The notes beneath the pieces are model-generated. The model saw only the letters and a program-made list of their open reading frames with translations, did no database searches and was not told where the DNA came from. Below, piece by piece: positions 1 to 6,370 of a stretch of DNA of 8,270 nucleotides. A program made the translations under genes and the position numbers. Source of the DNA: Candidatus Saccharimonadota bacterium. Lineage in GTDB: Bacteria > Patescibacteriota > Saccharimonadia > Saccharimonadales > JACDBH01. The stretch spans positions 1 to 8,270 of the forward strand of contig JAGQMT010000010.1 of assembly GCA_020428565.1 (NCBI GenBank), written 5' to 3'. Position 1 is the stretch's first letter. Each line of letters begins with the position of its first letter.

Positions 1-447
1 CCTCGCTGGATGCCCGTCTGGAAAATTCAAACTTGTAAACATGTGGTAGTCATCATCTATTTCTGGAGCATCCTCGACCACAAAACCCATCTTGTAAAAA
101 ATCTCAGATATGCGCTCAATCTCCTGAGTAATGGGGTGCAAGCTACTTTGTGAGGCAGGCAAAAAACCTGGCAGAGATGCGTTGTCCGCCCAAGGTGCGG
201 TAATATCAATAGGCCCCAATGCTTGAGCCGTATCTACCGACTCCTCTATAATCTGGGCCAATTCCTGCTTAAGACTGTTTAGCTCTTTACCAAAAATCGA
301 TCTCTCACTTGGATCGATAGTCTTAATCTGATCAAACAAGCCCTTGAGTCGAACATCCTTGAGAATCGACCTTTTGTCGGTGGCCGTCTCTAGGTCACGC
401 TTCAGTTCTTGTGCAACTCGTGCAATATCTTTGTTTGTATAACTCAT
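1..447 (-). CDS. pheS: Phenylalanyl-tRNA synthetase alpha subunit, N-terminal part (runs off the window)
   Basis: Phe-tRNA synthetase alpha subunit charges tRNA-Phe with phenylalanine in the cytoplasm, as an (alpha beta)2 enzyme with PheT. The 149 codons seen here start at ATG 447 and stay open to the left edge, so only the N-terminus is present. Residues 1-80 are a charged, helical stretch, as expected for the N-terminal coiled coil that contacts tRNA. The stretch that follows carries the class II signature start HPITQEIERI, then IFYKMGFVVEDAPEI, DDYHMFTSLNFP and HPAR, which match the PheS motif 1 region almost word for word. The ATP and Phe binding motifs lie outside the window. The start is chosen because the protein begins at the usual PheS N-terminus and a strong -10 lies just upstream. 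pheT would be expected further left on the same strand. Identification is secure from sequence motifs. Confidence 0.95.
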   Translation of the reverse strand, partial: MSYTNKDIARVAQELKRDLETATDKRSILKDVRLKGLFDQIKTIDPSERSIFGKELNSLKQELAQIIEESVDTAQALGPIDITAPWADNASLPGFLPASQSSLHPITQEIERISEIFYKMGFVVEDAPEIDDDYHMFTSLNFPDGHPAR

Positions 448-457
448 ACTGACGTTT

Positions 458-466
458 ATTATAACA
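458..466 (-). promoter_or_regulatory. Extended -10 promoter of pheS (TGTTATAAT)
   Basis: On the minus strand the sequence is TG-T-TATAAT, a perfect extended -10, ending 10 nt before the pheS ATG. No -35 is recognisable at 17 bp, as is usual for extended -10 promoters. The expected transcription start falls near 451, giving a leader of about 4 nt. The same TGTTATAATAA string recurs ahead of rmuC. Confidence 0.65.
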
Positions 467-477
467 CCTCCATGCTG

Positions 478-483
478 TATGAT
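478..483 (+). promoter_or_regulatory. Possible -10 of yajQ (TATGAT)
   Basis: TATGAT, directly preceded by TG, ends 6 nt before the chosen yajQ ATG at 490. If used, transcription would begin at or next to the start codon. No Shine-Dalgarno is present for the alternative of a leadered mRNA. An upstream TATTAT (457-462) overlapping the pheS -10 on the other strand is a second candidate, and would fit an alternative ATG at 472. Confidence 0.35.
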
Positions 484-489
484 AGAAGT

Positions 490-987
490 ATGGCAAATTT
501 CTCATTCGACATAGTATCCGACTACGACAAAGCCGAGCTAAACAACGTCTACGATCAAACTCAGCGTGAACTACAAAATCGCTATGACTTCAAAGGCACA
601 CCAGCCGCCGTAGAGTGGCTTAATGATGACAAGTCTGGTTTCAAGATTATTGGTAACGGCGACTGGCAAATTGATGCAATTCTCGACATCGTCCGCAAAA
701 AACTAGCCACACGCGGTCAATCACAAAAAATCTTGGATACCAGCAAAGAACTAGTGACTAGCAATCTCAAGACTAGTCAGGAAGTACCTTTCAAGAAAGG
801 CCTCGACCAAGAAAAAGCCAAAAAGGTCACCGCCCTTATTCGCGATTCATACCCCAAGGTCAAAACTCAATTCCAAGGTCAAGAAGTCAGAGTTACGTCA
901 ACTAGCAAAGATGACTTACAGGCCGTCATGAGTCTACTGAGAGAGCAAGATTTTGACTTTCCACTCGACTTCACTAATTTTCGCTAA
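490..987 (+). CDS. yajQ: YajQ family nucleotide-binding protein
   Basis: YajQ is a small cytoplasmic protein of two ferredoxin-like (KH-like) domains. Members bind nucleotides or RNA, and in some bacteria cyclic di-GMP; the cellular role is poorly defined. The 165-residue product matches the usual family length of about 163. It opens with the hallmark FSFDIVSDYDKAELNNVYDQ and contains RYDFKGTPAAVEW, a central VPFKKGLDQEKAKKVTALI segment and the C-terminal EVRVTSTSKDDLQAVMSLL, all family signatures. The frame is open further upstream to ATG 409 and ATG 472, but family proteins begin at the residue encoded at 490, and the longer versions would overlap the pheS start and promoter. It is divergent from pheS and convergent with the lipoprotein gene, with 23 bp between stops. 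Binding of c-di-GMP here is unproven. Confidence 0.93.
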   Translation: MANFSFDIVSDYDKAELNNVYDQTQRELQNRYDFKGTPAAVEWLNDDKSGFKIIGNGDWQIDAILDIVRKKLATRGQSQKILDTSKELVTSNLKTSQEVPFKKGLDQEKAKKVTALIRDSYPKVKTQFQGQEVRVTSTSKDDLQAVMSLLREQDFDFPLDFTNFR

Positions 988-1010
988 GCCCCAATGGTTA
1001 GGTACTTCAC

Positions 1011-2579
1011 CTACCCCTCGGGATCTTCAAGAATAGCCCAACCCGCCCATACCTCGTTACCACTGCGATAAGTACTAGAGGCAATGACATTACTGTACCT
1101 TTGAATTCTGAAGTCTTCTACTACTACTCTAAATTCACCTACAGGTGCCGGAGTCTTGTCCATATTGGGCAATTCACCGACCACATATTCAAATAACTCT
1201 TGGTACGTGTGTCTTTTATCATAGTATTGATCATCTGTATCTTGACCCTGCAAAAGATAATCGAACTCTCCAACTGGTGTCACGCTGAAAGGAGCAAATA
1301 TCAAACCCTGCACATCATCAAAGAACAGCTGAAAATCAGTTTCCTGCTTTGTATTTGGATCCTTTGTACGAAAAACTACGCTAGGGAACCTAACCGTTAG
1401 GTCAAACTTATCATCAGCAACCATACCAAGATAAGGTGATTTGATTCCCGGTCTCTGATTCATGTGAATTCGCGGATCATCAAAAAAGTCAACCAACTCG
1501 AGACTTCGCTGATACGTATCTGCATATTTCTCCAAAAACTCTCGGTTAACACCCCTATCTTGGTTTATAGTGTACAGTATCCTGTTGTATTCTTCTGTAA
1601 AGATCTTTCCATCACCAGCCTGATAAGTAGTATCTAGCAATTCTGCAATTGCAATGACATACTCAGGGATAATTATTCTCTGATCCCTTGCAAAATTACT
1701 AGCAACCATACTATTAGTCAAGCTACTCGGACGATAATGTATATCCTCTAGATAATTATTTAGTTCTTGAATATCGTATTCAAAATGGTCGGCGTAATTA
1801 CTAGTGGGCGAAAGTACAAACTTATTGAATTTATCAAATCCTTCTTTGGTTGATTCGACCAAAGTACTATAGAGATAATCATATGATTCTTGATCAATGT
1901 CACAGCTGTCTTGTATTTTTTCGAACGCATCCTTAATAAATACTTCTAACAAAGCGTCCGTGGTGAACTCGTACTGTATTTCCGGCCTCTCGAGCGTAGA
2001 ATATTCGTCTATACCAAGTCTTAATACCCTGCTAGAATCTGTGTCATTCGTTTCGTAGATATAACGACCCTCTGTACCTTGGATCCCAAAATCAAAGACT
2101 ATCGTGTCGACAGGCAGATGTTGTAGAAATGATTTTGGCCAATAATTTATTATCTGAAAGAATCTCCATAGACTGCTGGATGCATCTTCAACGCCTTCTT
2201 GTGAGTACCACTCACCACGAACATCAAACTGTAGACCTAACTCTTCGCTGTGCTTATTTACTTCTACAAACAGTTCAGCTGGATTTTCAAAACTCCCACT
2301 CCTAAAATCCTTACCAAACCCATAAATTTCTTCATCTAATCCATTCCAATGATGTCGGTATTCTACTGTATAGGCGCTACTACCACCAGATTTCTGTTCC
2401 TGCTCTTGATTCAATATACCGTCGTCACACCATTCAGCAACCTCTGGTTCGACTGCTGTCGCGTCTTCATACTGATAGGCATCCGCCGCAGGCACAGATG
2501 GCTCTTCCGCAAAACTACCACACCCAGTCATCAGTACTGCCGTTGAAGCTATACCAGCCAATAATTCTTTAGTTCGCAT
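1011..2579 (-). CDS. Predicted lipoprotein of unknown function
   Basis: I do not recognise this 522-residue protein. The N-terminus is a lipoprotein signal: MRTKELL, a hydrophobic stretch, then LMTGC with the lipidated cysteine at residue 20, so the mature protein should be anchored on the outer face of the membrane. An acidic, Pro/Ala/Glu-rich linker follows (about 25-70) and then a long mixed alpha/beta region rich in Asp, Glu, Tyr and Phe. No HExxH, solute-binding, peptidoglycan-binding or repeat motif is visible, and there are no further membrane segments. Two further cysteines (in AEWCDDG and DSCDIDQ) could pair outside the cell. The start is supported by AAGGA 8 nt upstream and by the signal peptide. 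The gene ends in TAG, is convergent with yajQ and is divergent from the glycosidase gene. It could be a surface or cell-envelope protein; any specific role would be guesswork. Confidence 0.82.
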   Translation of the reverse strand: MRTKELLAGIASTAVLMTGCGSFAEEPSVPAADAYQYEDATAVEPEVAEWCDDGILNQEQEQKSGGSSAYTVEYRHHWNGLDEEIYGFGKDFRSGSFENPAELFVEVNKHSEELGLQFDVRGEWYSQEGVEDASSSLWRFFQIINYWPKSFLQHLPVDTIVFDFGIQGTEGRYIYETNDTDSSRVLRLGIDEYSTLERPEIQYEFTTDALLEVFIKDAFEKIQDSCDIDQESYDYLYSTLVESTKEGFDKFNKFVLSPTSNYADHFEYDIQELNNYLEDIHYRPSSLTNSMVASNFARDQRIIIPEYVIAIAELLDTTYQAGDGKIFTEEYNRILYTINQDRGVNREFLEKYADTYQRSLELVDFFDDPRIHMNQRPGIKSPYLGMVADDKFDLTVRFPSVVFRTKDPNTKQETDFQLFFDDVQGLIFAPFSVTPVGEFDYLLQGQDTDDQYYDKRHTYQELFEYVVGELPNMDKTPAPVGEFRVVVEDFRIQRYSNVIASSTYRSGNEVWAGWAILEDPEG

Positions 2580-2587
2580 TGTCTTAT

Positions 2588-2592
2588 TCCTT
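2588..2592 (-). promoter_or_regulatory. Shine-Dalgarno of the lipoprotein gene (AAGGA)
   Basis: AAGGA on the minus strand lies 8 nt before ATG 2579. It fixes the start and sets this gene apart from its neighbours that lack any Shine-Dalgarno. Confidence 0.65.
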
Positions 2593-2603
2593 TATAAATT
2601 AAC

Positions 2604-2609
2604 TTTATA
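2604..2609 (-). promoter_or_regulatory. Possible proximal -10 of the lipoprotein gene (TATAAA)
   Basis: TATAAA reads on the minus strand inside the palindrome CTTTATAAAG (2603-2612). A start near 2597 would give a leader of about 18 nt containing the AAGGA. There is no good -35, so support is weak. Confidence 0.3.
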
Positions 2610-2616
2610 AAGACCA

Positions 2617-2640
2617 CTTGAGTATGAATTAATATTCAAG
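2617..2640. repeat. Imperfect inverted repeat (CTTGA...TCAAG)
   Basis: Arms CTTGA and TCAAG continue inward as GTAT/ATAT, giving about nine pairs with one G-T, and a 6-nt core. It lies upstream of the proximal -10 and Shine-Dalgarno of the lipoprotein gene. It could be an operator, or a leader hairpin if a distal promoter is used. There is no T-tract on either strand, so it is not an intrinsic terminator. Confidence 0.4.
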
Positions 2641-2679
2641 TTGTCCGGTTACGCTACTAGCTCCATTATGTTCAAGCGT

Positions 2680-2721
2680 CCAAATACAAACATAATTTTA
2701 TTGCTTACAACCAAATACAAA
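2680..2721. repeat. Direct repeat CCAAATACAAA x2, 31 bp apart
   Basis: The 11-mer CCAAATACAAA occurs at 2680-2690 and exactly again at 2711-2721. The start-to-start distance of 31 bp is close to three helical turns, which would place two bound proteins on the same DNA face. The background is AT-rich, so chance is possible. Confidence 0.5.
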
Positions 2722-2735
2722 ATTTGATTAGTCCA

Positions 2736-2764
2736 ATACTATCATCATATTTTCTTAATGTCAA
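2736..2764 (-). promoter_or_regulatory. Possible distal promoter of the lipoprotein gene (TTGACA-17-TAGTAT)
   Basis: On the minus strand a consensus TTGACA (2759-2764) is followed at 17 bp by TAGTAT (2736-2741), which matches four of six -10 positions. It would give a 5' leader of about 150 nt carrying the direct repeats and the hairpin. Confidence 0.35.
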
Positions 2765-2856
2765 TATATTTTTATAATATAGTAATTTAATACTGGTGGT
2801 GTTGCTACATCGTAAGCACTACATTACAATCCTGAAAATATAATCGGGTAAAGTAT

Positions 2857-2864
2857 TGTATACT
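2857..2864 (+). promoter_or_regulatory. -10 element of the glycosidase gene (TG-TATACT)
   Basis: TATACT (2859-2864), preceded directly by TG, ends 10 nt before ATG 2875. Transcription would start about 3-4 nt upstream of the start codon. The bases in between are AT only, with no Shine-Dalgarno. A TATAAT at 2868-2873 is too close to serve this ATG. Confidence 0.45.
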
Positions 2865-2874
2865 ATTTATAATC

Positions 2875-4245
2875 ATGAGCGATAATCACAATCATTCCAA
2901 TAGCCCAATCCCTGACGACGCCCAGTCCAAAGACCTCGATGCCAAAGCCCTGACAACCACTATGCTAGCGATATTAGACCAAAATAATCAAGGTGATTAT
3001 ACTTCGCCTGCTAAATTATATCCGCACCAATGGCTTTGGGACAGCGCCTTTACCGCTATTGGATTACGACATATCGACCCCGAGCGAGCCGCCCGAGAAA
3101 TCGCCAGCCTAGTACGTGGTCAATGGTCCAACGGCATGATACCAAACATGATATTTAACCCTAGTAATCAATATCGCTTAGACAGAGATTTCTGGAGTAG
3201 TTGGCTAAGTCCATTTGCCCCAGACCACTTAGCAACCAGCGGTATTACCCAGCCACCAATGCTAGCCGACGCCGTTGTCAAAGTTGGCGAAAAACTACCA
3301 AAATCTCATCGTACAGAATTCTACCGTTTCATGTTTGAGCCACTAGTTCAATACCATCAATGGCTATATTTAGAACGAGATCCGCACAATGAAGGTCTCA
3401 CTCTGCAGATCCACCCTTGGGAAGTTGGCCTAGATAATACACCACCATGGGTTCATCAACTATACGATCATTCACGTCCATGGTGGATTGCTCTGATAGA
3501 AAAGCTAGGCCTACAAGGCTTCATCAACTTTATCCGACGTGATCGCAGCGTACCTCCTGGACAGCGAATATCTAGCCTAGAAGCTTTAATGCTATGGGAC
3601 GTAGTCAAACGCCTGCGACGCAAAAACTATAACATCGAACGAATCATGCACCGTACTTTATTTGCCACCCAAGATATATCGTTCAATAGCATCATGGTTC
3701 GCAACAATACTCAGCTCCAAACCATTGCCAACATTATTCGCAAAAAACTACCATCCGAACTCCTAACCCAAATGAAACACTCTGAACAAGCGCTAGACAA
3801 ACTATATGACGATATCAGCCAACAATATTATTCTAGAGATTTCATCACCCACAAACTCATCAAAGAACCAAGTATTGGCACATTTTTACCACTATACGCT
3901 GGTACGATTTCCAAAGAGCGAGCCTCAAAGCTAGTTAAACTTCTGAAGGATCATAAAAAATACTGGCTACATCATCCCGTACCAAGCGTGCCTTTAGATT
4001 CTAGCTTTTTTGATGCAGACAGATATTGGCAAGGCCCTTCGTGGGTAAATACCAACTGGCTGATTATCGACGGCCTAGAACGATACAATTACACCGAACT
4101 AGCCGATGAGCTACGCCAAAAAACCATCCAACTAGTCAACAACCAAGGCGCCTGGGAATATTTCGACCCACTCAATGGTCGAGGCTTGGGTGCAGAGAGC
4201 TTCTCCTGGACGGCCGCCTTGACGATAGACCTACTGAATCAGTAG
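2875..4245 (+). CDS. MGH1-like glycoside hydrolase (GH63-type (alpha/alpha)6 family)
   Basis: This protein resembles the mannosylglycerate/glucosylglycerate hydrolase group, (alpha/alpha)6-barrel enzymes related to GH63 glucosidases and trehalases. It has 456 residues and no signal peptide, so it is probably cytoplasmic. Visible signatures in order: HQWLWDSAF (51-59), ERAAREIASLVRGQWSNGMIPNMIF (70-94), HPWEVGLDNTPPW (180-192), YWQGPSWVNTNW (384-395), WEYFDP (427-432) and GLGAESFSW (437-445). By analogy with the family, Asp187 in the GLDN motif is the likely general acid, and a C-terminal Glu (428 or 441) the likely base; this is inferred, not proven. Residues 1-25 are a polar His/Asn/Asp-rich tail. 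Stops TAG and TAA stand in tandem. It is divergent from the lipoprotein and convergent with rmuC, 11 bp apart. Substrate is unknown: glucosyl- or mannosylglycerate, a trehalose-like disaccharide or an oligosaccharide are all possible. Confidence 0.85.
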   Translation: MSDNHNHSNSPIPDDAQSKDLDAKALTTTMLAILDQNNQGDYTSPAKLYPHQWLWDSAFTAIGLRHIDPERAAREIASLVRGQWSNGMIPNMIFNPSNQYRLDRDFWSSWLSPFAPDHLATSGITQPPMLADAVVKVGEKLPKSHRTEFYRFMFEPLVQYHQWLYLERDPHNEGLTLQIHPWEVGLDNTPPWVHQLYDHSRPWWIALIEKLGLQGFINFIRRDRSVPPGQRISSLEALMLWDVVKRLRRKNYNIERIMHRTLFATQDISFNSIMVRNNTQLQTIANIIRKKLPSELLTQMKHSEQALDKLYDDISQQYYSRDFITHKLIKEPSIGTFLPLYAGTISKERASKLVKLLKDHKKYWLHHPVPSVPLDSSFFDADRYWQGPSWVNTNWLIIDGLERYNYTELADELRQKTIQLVNNQGAWEYFDPLNGRGLGAESFSWTAALTIDLLNQ

Positions 4246-4256
4246 TAACCAATGTG

Positions 4257-5309
4257 TTATTCGTCGGTATTTGGCTTGTCTAATAGATTGATGTCAATCA
4301 CAGATTCGCTACCTGCTATCTTGACGACATCCTTGTCTATTCTGCCAAGCTCTTTGCTAGCGTTATTATAATGCCCGACCGTTGCACCAAGCGATACACC
4401 AATTTTCTTAAAATAACCATCGTAACCAATTAAATGCTTCTGTAACTGCTCGACATTTTTACGAATCAAATCAGTATCCTTTTGAATCTCTAAGCTACGA
4501 AGCCCTTGCACAATCACTTGCAACATTGCCGACAGCGTACTTGGCCCGACTATCGTCACCTTCTTGTCGATAGAAGCATACTGCATCAAATCACGACCGT
4601 TAACACCACCTGCACCGACTTTATTGGCGAGCAAATCATAATATATCGCCTCAGATGGAATAAACATCAGAGCCTGCTCCAAAGTGTTTTTCTTGGGCTG
4701 GATGTATTTGGACGTTTCGTCGATGCGTTTCTTGAGATCATCTTTGAACTGTTTTTCTAGAGCCTCCCTCTGCACACCCTTGGCATCCAATAATCTATTG
4801 TAATTCTCTAGGCTAAACTTACTATCTATAGGCAACAACTTACCATCTAGCTTAATAATTGCATCGACGATCAGCCCCTCGCCCAAACGGTACTGTAGCT
4901 CAAAACTACCCGGAGGTAATTGATTTTGGAGAATTTGCTCTAGATAAAACTCGCCCAAGACTCCCCGCTGTTTGGGATTTTGCAAAACATTTTGTAGACT
5001 CTTTAATTCATCAGCCACATCTACAACTCGTTTATTAGTATCACACAGCTTCGTGAGGCGTTCTGTCACGTCTTTGATAAGCTTGGCGCTTGCGTCCAAT
5101 TGCCTACTCATACTCTCTTGATTCTTATCTAGTCTATCTGTTAGATGTCCCTGCAGGCCCTCACGCAAACTTTGCATCTGCTGTGATATATTATTGATGT
5201 CTTGTTTAAGCATCATGGTAGACTGATTATCACTGGGCGCACGACCACGCACCACAAGCACCAATAGCCCCACACAAATCAACCCCAAAATTATGACCAA
5301 TATTATCAT
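4257..5309 (-). CDS. rmuC: RmuC family DNA recombination protein
   Basis: RmuC proteins limit inversions and rearrangements at inverted repeats and are predicted nucleases of the PD-(D/E)xK fold, usually membrane-tethered. From ATG 5309 the product has 350 residues: a membrane helix at 1-21, a coiled-coil stretch at about 35-110, then the RmuC core. Core motifs are PKQRGVLGEFYLEQIL (112-127), VDAII (148-152), LPIDSKFSLENY (159-170), MFIPSEAIYYDLL (215-227) and GPSTLSAMLQVIVQGLRSLE. Asp149 with Asp162-x-Lys164 fit the nuclease signature. An upstream in-frame ATG (5360) would add 17 polar residues ahead of the membrane helix and would lie upstream of the extended -10, so 5309 is preferred. The gene follows ZIP on the same strand after 89 bp but has its own strong promoter. 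Confidence 0.92.
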   Translation of the reverse strand: MIILVIILGLICVGLLVLVVRGRAPSDNQSTMMLKQDINNISQQMQSLREGLQGHLTDRLDKNQESMSRQLDASAKLIKDVTERLTKLCDTNKRVVDVADELKSLQNVLQNPKQRGVLGEFYLEQILQNQLPPGSFELQYRLGEGLIVDAIIKLDGKLLPIDSKFSLENYNRLLDAKGVQREALEKQFKDDLKKRIDETSKYIQPKKNTLEQALMFIPSEAIYYDLLANKVGAGGVNGRDLMQYASIDKKVTIVGPSTLSAMLQVIVQGLRSLEIQKDTDLIRKNVEQLQKHLIGYDGYFKKIGVSLGATVGHYNNASKELGRIDKDVVKIAGSESVIDINLLDKPNTDE

Positions 5310-5315
5310 AAGCTT

Positions 5316-5324
5316 ATTATAACA
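5316..5324 (-). promoter_or_regulatory. Extended -10 promoter of rmuC (TGTTATAAT)
   Basis: A perfect TG-T-TATAAT on the minus strand ends 6 nt before the chosen rmuC ATG, so the predicted transcription start coincides with the start codon. This is the best leaderless candidate in the window. There is no Shine-Dalgarno and no clear -35. Confidence 0.7.
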
Positions 5325-5398
5325 CTGCGATCCAATTTCTACAGAATCCCAACCTATCAAACTAGCTCATTGGCAGTTTTAGCAACTTATAGTAATAC

Positions 5399-6229
5399 CT
5401 AATAATCGTGGTCGTCAAATTCTTCGATTACTTGGCTACTATCGTGGGAGTGATCACGATTAGCATCAGTGTGAATATATTTATGCGCCATATTTATAGC
5501 TAGACCCACAACAATCACACCAGCCAACAACATCACCACCGGCCAATCAAATAGTTTATGTTTGGCAGTATTGGCGTGAATCTCTGGAATAATGTCGCTT
5601 GTAGCAATATATAGCAAGAACCCTGCACTGACACCAAGCACTACACCAAGAGGCAAGACATCGGTACTACCCAAAGCAAAGACCAGCACCGCCGACGCCG
5701 TCGCTGATAACGCATTCAGAAGATTCACAATCAACACCTTGCGCCTAGACATACCTCGACTCAACAGTAGCCCAAAGTCACCAATCTCTTGTGGTATCTC
5801 GTGAGCCGCAACCGCAATAGTGGTCACTAAGCCAGTTGCTGGACTCACCATGAAGGCTACTGCAATTGCTACGCCATCTAGGGCATTGTGTATGGTATCG
5901 CCAATAATAATCAGTGGCTTCTCGGCACCATGCTTTTCGTCCTCGTGACCATGGTGATGATGAAACCAATGCAACATTCGTTCGCCCATGAAGAAAATCA
6001 AAAAACCTATCAATACCGATAACAAAACGACATCCGCCGATGATATCTCAAGCCCATCCTTGAGTAAGTCCAAGAACACCGCCGACAATAATGCACCGGC
6101 CGCAAAAGGTGTTGCGTATCTTGCCAAGCCTTCAGCCGTTTTCTGACTATTCAATAAAATCACGCCACCAATCAGTGACATAACGCCACCAATCAAGGTT
6201 AAACCAATTAGCTGTAAATATTCTGTCAT
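5399..6229 (-). CDS. ZIP family divalent metal transporter
   Basis: ZIP proteins import Zn2+, and in some members Fe2+ or Mn2+, through eight membrane helices. The 276-residue product shows about eight hydrophobic segments (near 5-26, 38-55, 66-82, 106-127, 132-155, 165-185, 190-210, 228-248). Helix 4 carries HNALDG (114-119) and helix 5 carries HEIPQE (143-148), the two defining metal-site motifs. The loop between helices 3 and 4 is His-rich (HHHHGHEDEKH, 90-100), a usual metal-binding loop. SDIIPEIH (211-218) is also typical. The C-terminal tail (253-276) is unusually rich in His and Asp. ATG 6229 has AGGA 5 nt upstream. It is divergent from a Fur-family regulator, which argues for metal-controlled expression. 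Zinc is the likeliest cargo, but sequence alone does not exclude iron or manganese. It resembles the ZupT/GufA branch. Confidence 0.93.
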   Translation of the reverse strand: MTEYLQLIGLTLIGGVMSLIGGVILLNSQKTAEGLARYATPFAAGALLSAVFLDLLKDGLEISSADVVLLSVLIGFLIFFMGERMLHWFHHHHGHEDEKHGAEKPLIIIGDTIHNALDGVAIAVAFMVSPATGLVTTIAVAAHEIPQEIGDFGLLLSRGMSRRKVLIVNLLNALSATASAVLVFALGSTDVLPLGVVLGVSAGFLLYIATSDIIPEIHANTAKHKLFDWPVVMLLAGVIVVGLAINMAHKYIHTDANRDHSHDSSQVIEEFDDHDY

Positions 6230-6234
6230 CTATG

Positions 6235-6238
6235 TCCT
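6235..6238 (-). promoter_or_regulatory. Shine-Dalgarno of the ZIP gene (AGGA)
   Basis: AGGA on the minus strand, 5 nt before ATG 6229. It is short but well placed. The ZIP mRNA is therefore probably leadered; AT-rich -10-like boxes lie at 6270-6275 (GATAAT) and 6255-6260 (GATAAA), and I cannot choose between them. Confidence 0.5.
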
Positions 6239-6276
6239 GTTTCTATGTAACTTATTTATCGTTTCATATATTATCC

Positions 6277-6287
6277 GACAGACTGTC
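6277..6287. repeat. Small palindrome GACAG-A-CTGTC
   Basis: Perfect 5-bp arms separated by one base, overlapping a minus-strand TTGACA (6284-6289). No good -10 sits 16-18 bp downstream of that TTGACA. The palindrome lies upstream of the ZIP -10-like boxes and may be an additional protein site. Confidence 0.4.
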
Positions 6288-6322
6288 AAAAAAAGAAAAA
6301 ATGTATCAAAAATGCAATGTTT

Positions 6323-6350
6323 TTGCGATATTTTTGCAAATATGTCGCAA
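6323..6350. promoter_or_regulatory. 28-bp imperfect palindrome, probable operator of the ZIP/Fur pair
   Basis: Centred between 6336 and 6337, arms TTGCGA and TCGCAA flank a central TTTGCAAA; 12 of 14 symmetric pairs match. It lies in the divergent spacer, just upstream of the fur -10, where bound repressor would block RNA polymerase. Fur-family dimers bind AT-rich inverted repeats of about this size. It is not the textbook E. coli Fur or Zur box, so the assignment rests on symmetry and position. Confidence 0.6.
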
Positions 6351-6354
6351 TTCG

Positions 6355-6363
6355 TGCTATTAT
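6355..6363 (+). promoter_or_regulatory. Extended -10 promoter of the fur-family gene (TGCTATTAT)
   Basis: TG-C-TATTAT ends 9 nt before ATG 6373, predicting a leader of about 3 nt. No Shine-Dalgarno is present. The element is flanked by GCAAT (6347-6351) and ATTGC (6362-6366), an inverted pair that would occlude it if bound. Confidence 0.6.
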
Positions 6364-6370
6364 TGCAATA
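6361..6370. repeat. Palindrome TATTGCAATA at the fur transcription start
   Basis: A perfect 10-bp palindrome covering the end of the fur -10 and the predicted transcription start. It shares the TTGCAA core with the palindrome at 6323-6350 and its centre is 29 bp from that one; a weaker TGCA-centred copy lies near 6311-6318. It is a plausible second binding site. Confidence 0.45.

Larger units (their letters stand above)
2580..2874. other. AT-rich divergent intergenic region
   Basis: This 295-bp spacer between the lipoprotein and glycosidase start codons is the longest non-coding stretch in the window. It holds a Shine-Dalgarno and -10-like boxes for the lipoprotein, a 24-bp imperfect hairpin, an 11-bp direct repeat, a possible distal minus-strand promoter and the glycosidase promoter. 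No tRNA fold, conserved RNA or credible small gene was seen. Confidence 0.7.

Noticed and set aside
466..471. GGAGGT on the minus strand ahead of pheS as a Shine-Dalgarno
   Set aside because: It is 18 nt from the ATG, too far, and it overlaps the TG of the extended -10, so it would not be in the mRNA.
409..489. N-terminal extension of yajQ starting at 409 or 472
   Set aside because: The extra residues do not match YajQ, whose members begin at the residue encoded at 490, and the longer form would run over the pheS start and promoter.
2671..2690. TTCAAGC as the T-arm of a tRNA
   Set aside because: Flanking bases do not pair into a T-stem and no acceptor or anticodon arm can be drawn.
5310..5360. 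RmuC start at ATG 5360
   Set aside because: It adds 17 polar residues before the membrane helix and lies upstream of a perfect extended -10 serving ATG 5309.
5310..5398. Terminator for ZIP before rmuC (AAACT/AGTTT stem)
   Set aside because: Only five pairs with an 11-nt loop and no following T-tract on the minus strand.
5778..5969. Minus-strand open frame inside the ZIP gene
   Set aside because: It is a different frame of a well conserved transporter, with no family features or ribosome site of its own; similar plus-strand frames inside the lipoprotein, rmuC and ZIP genes were dropped for the same reason.
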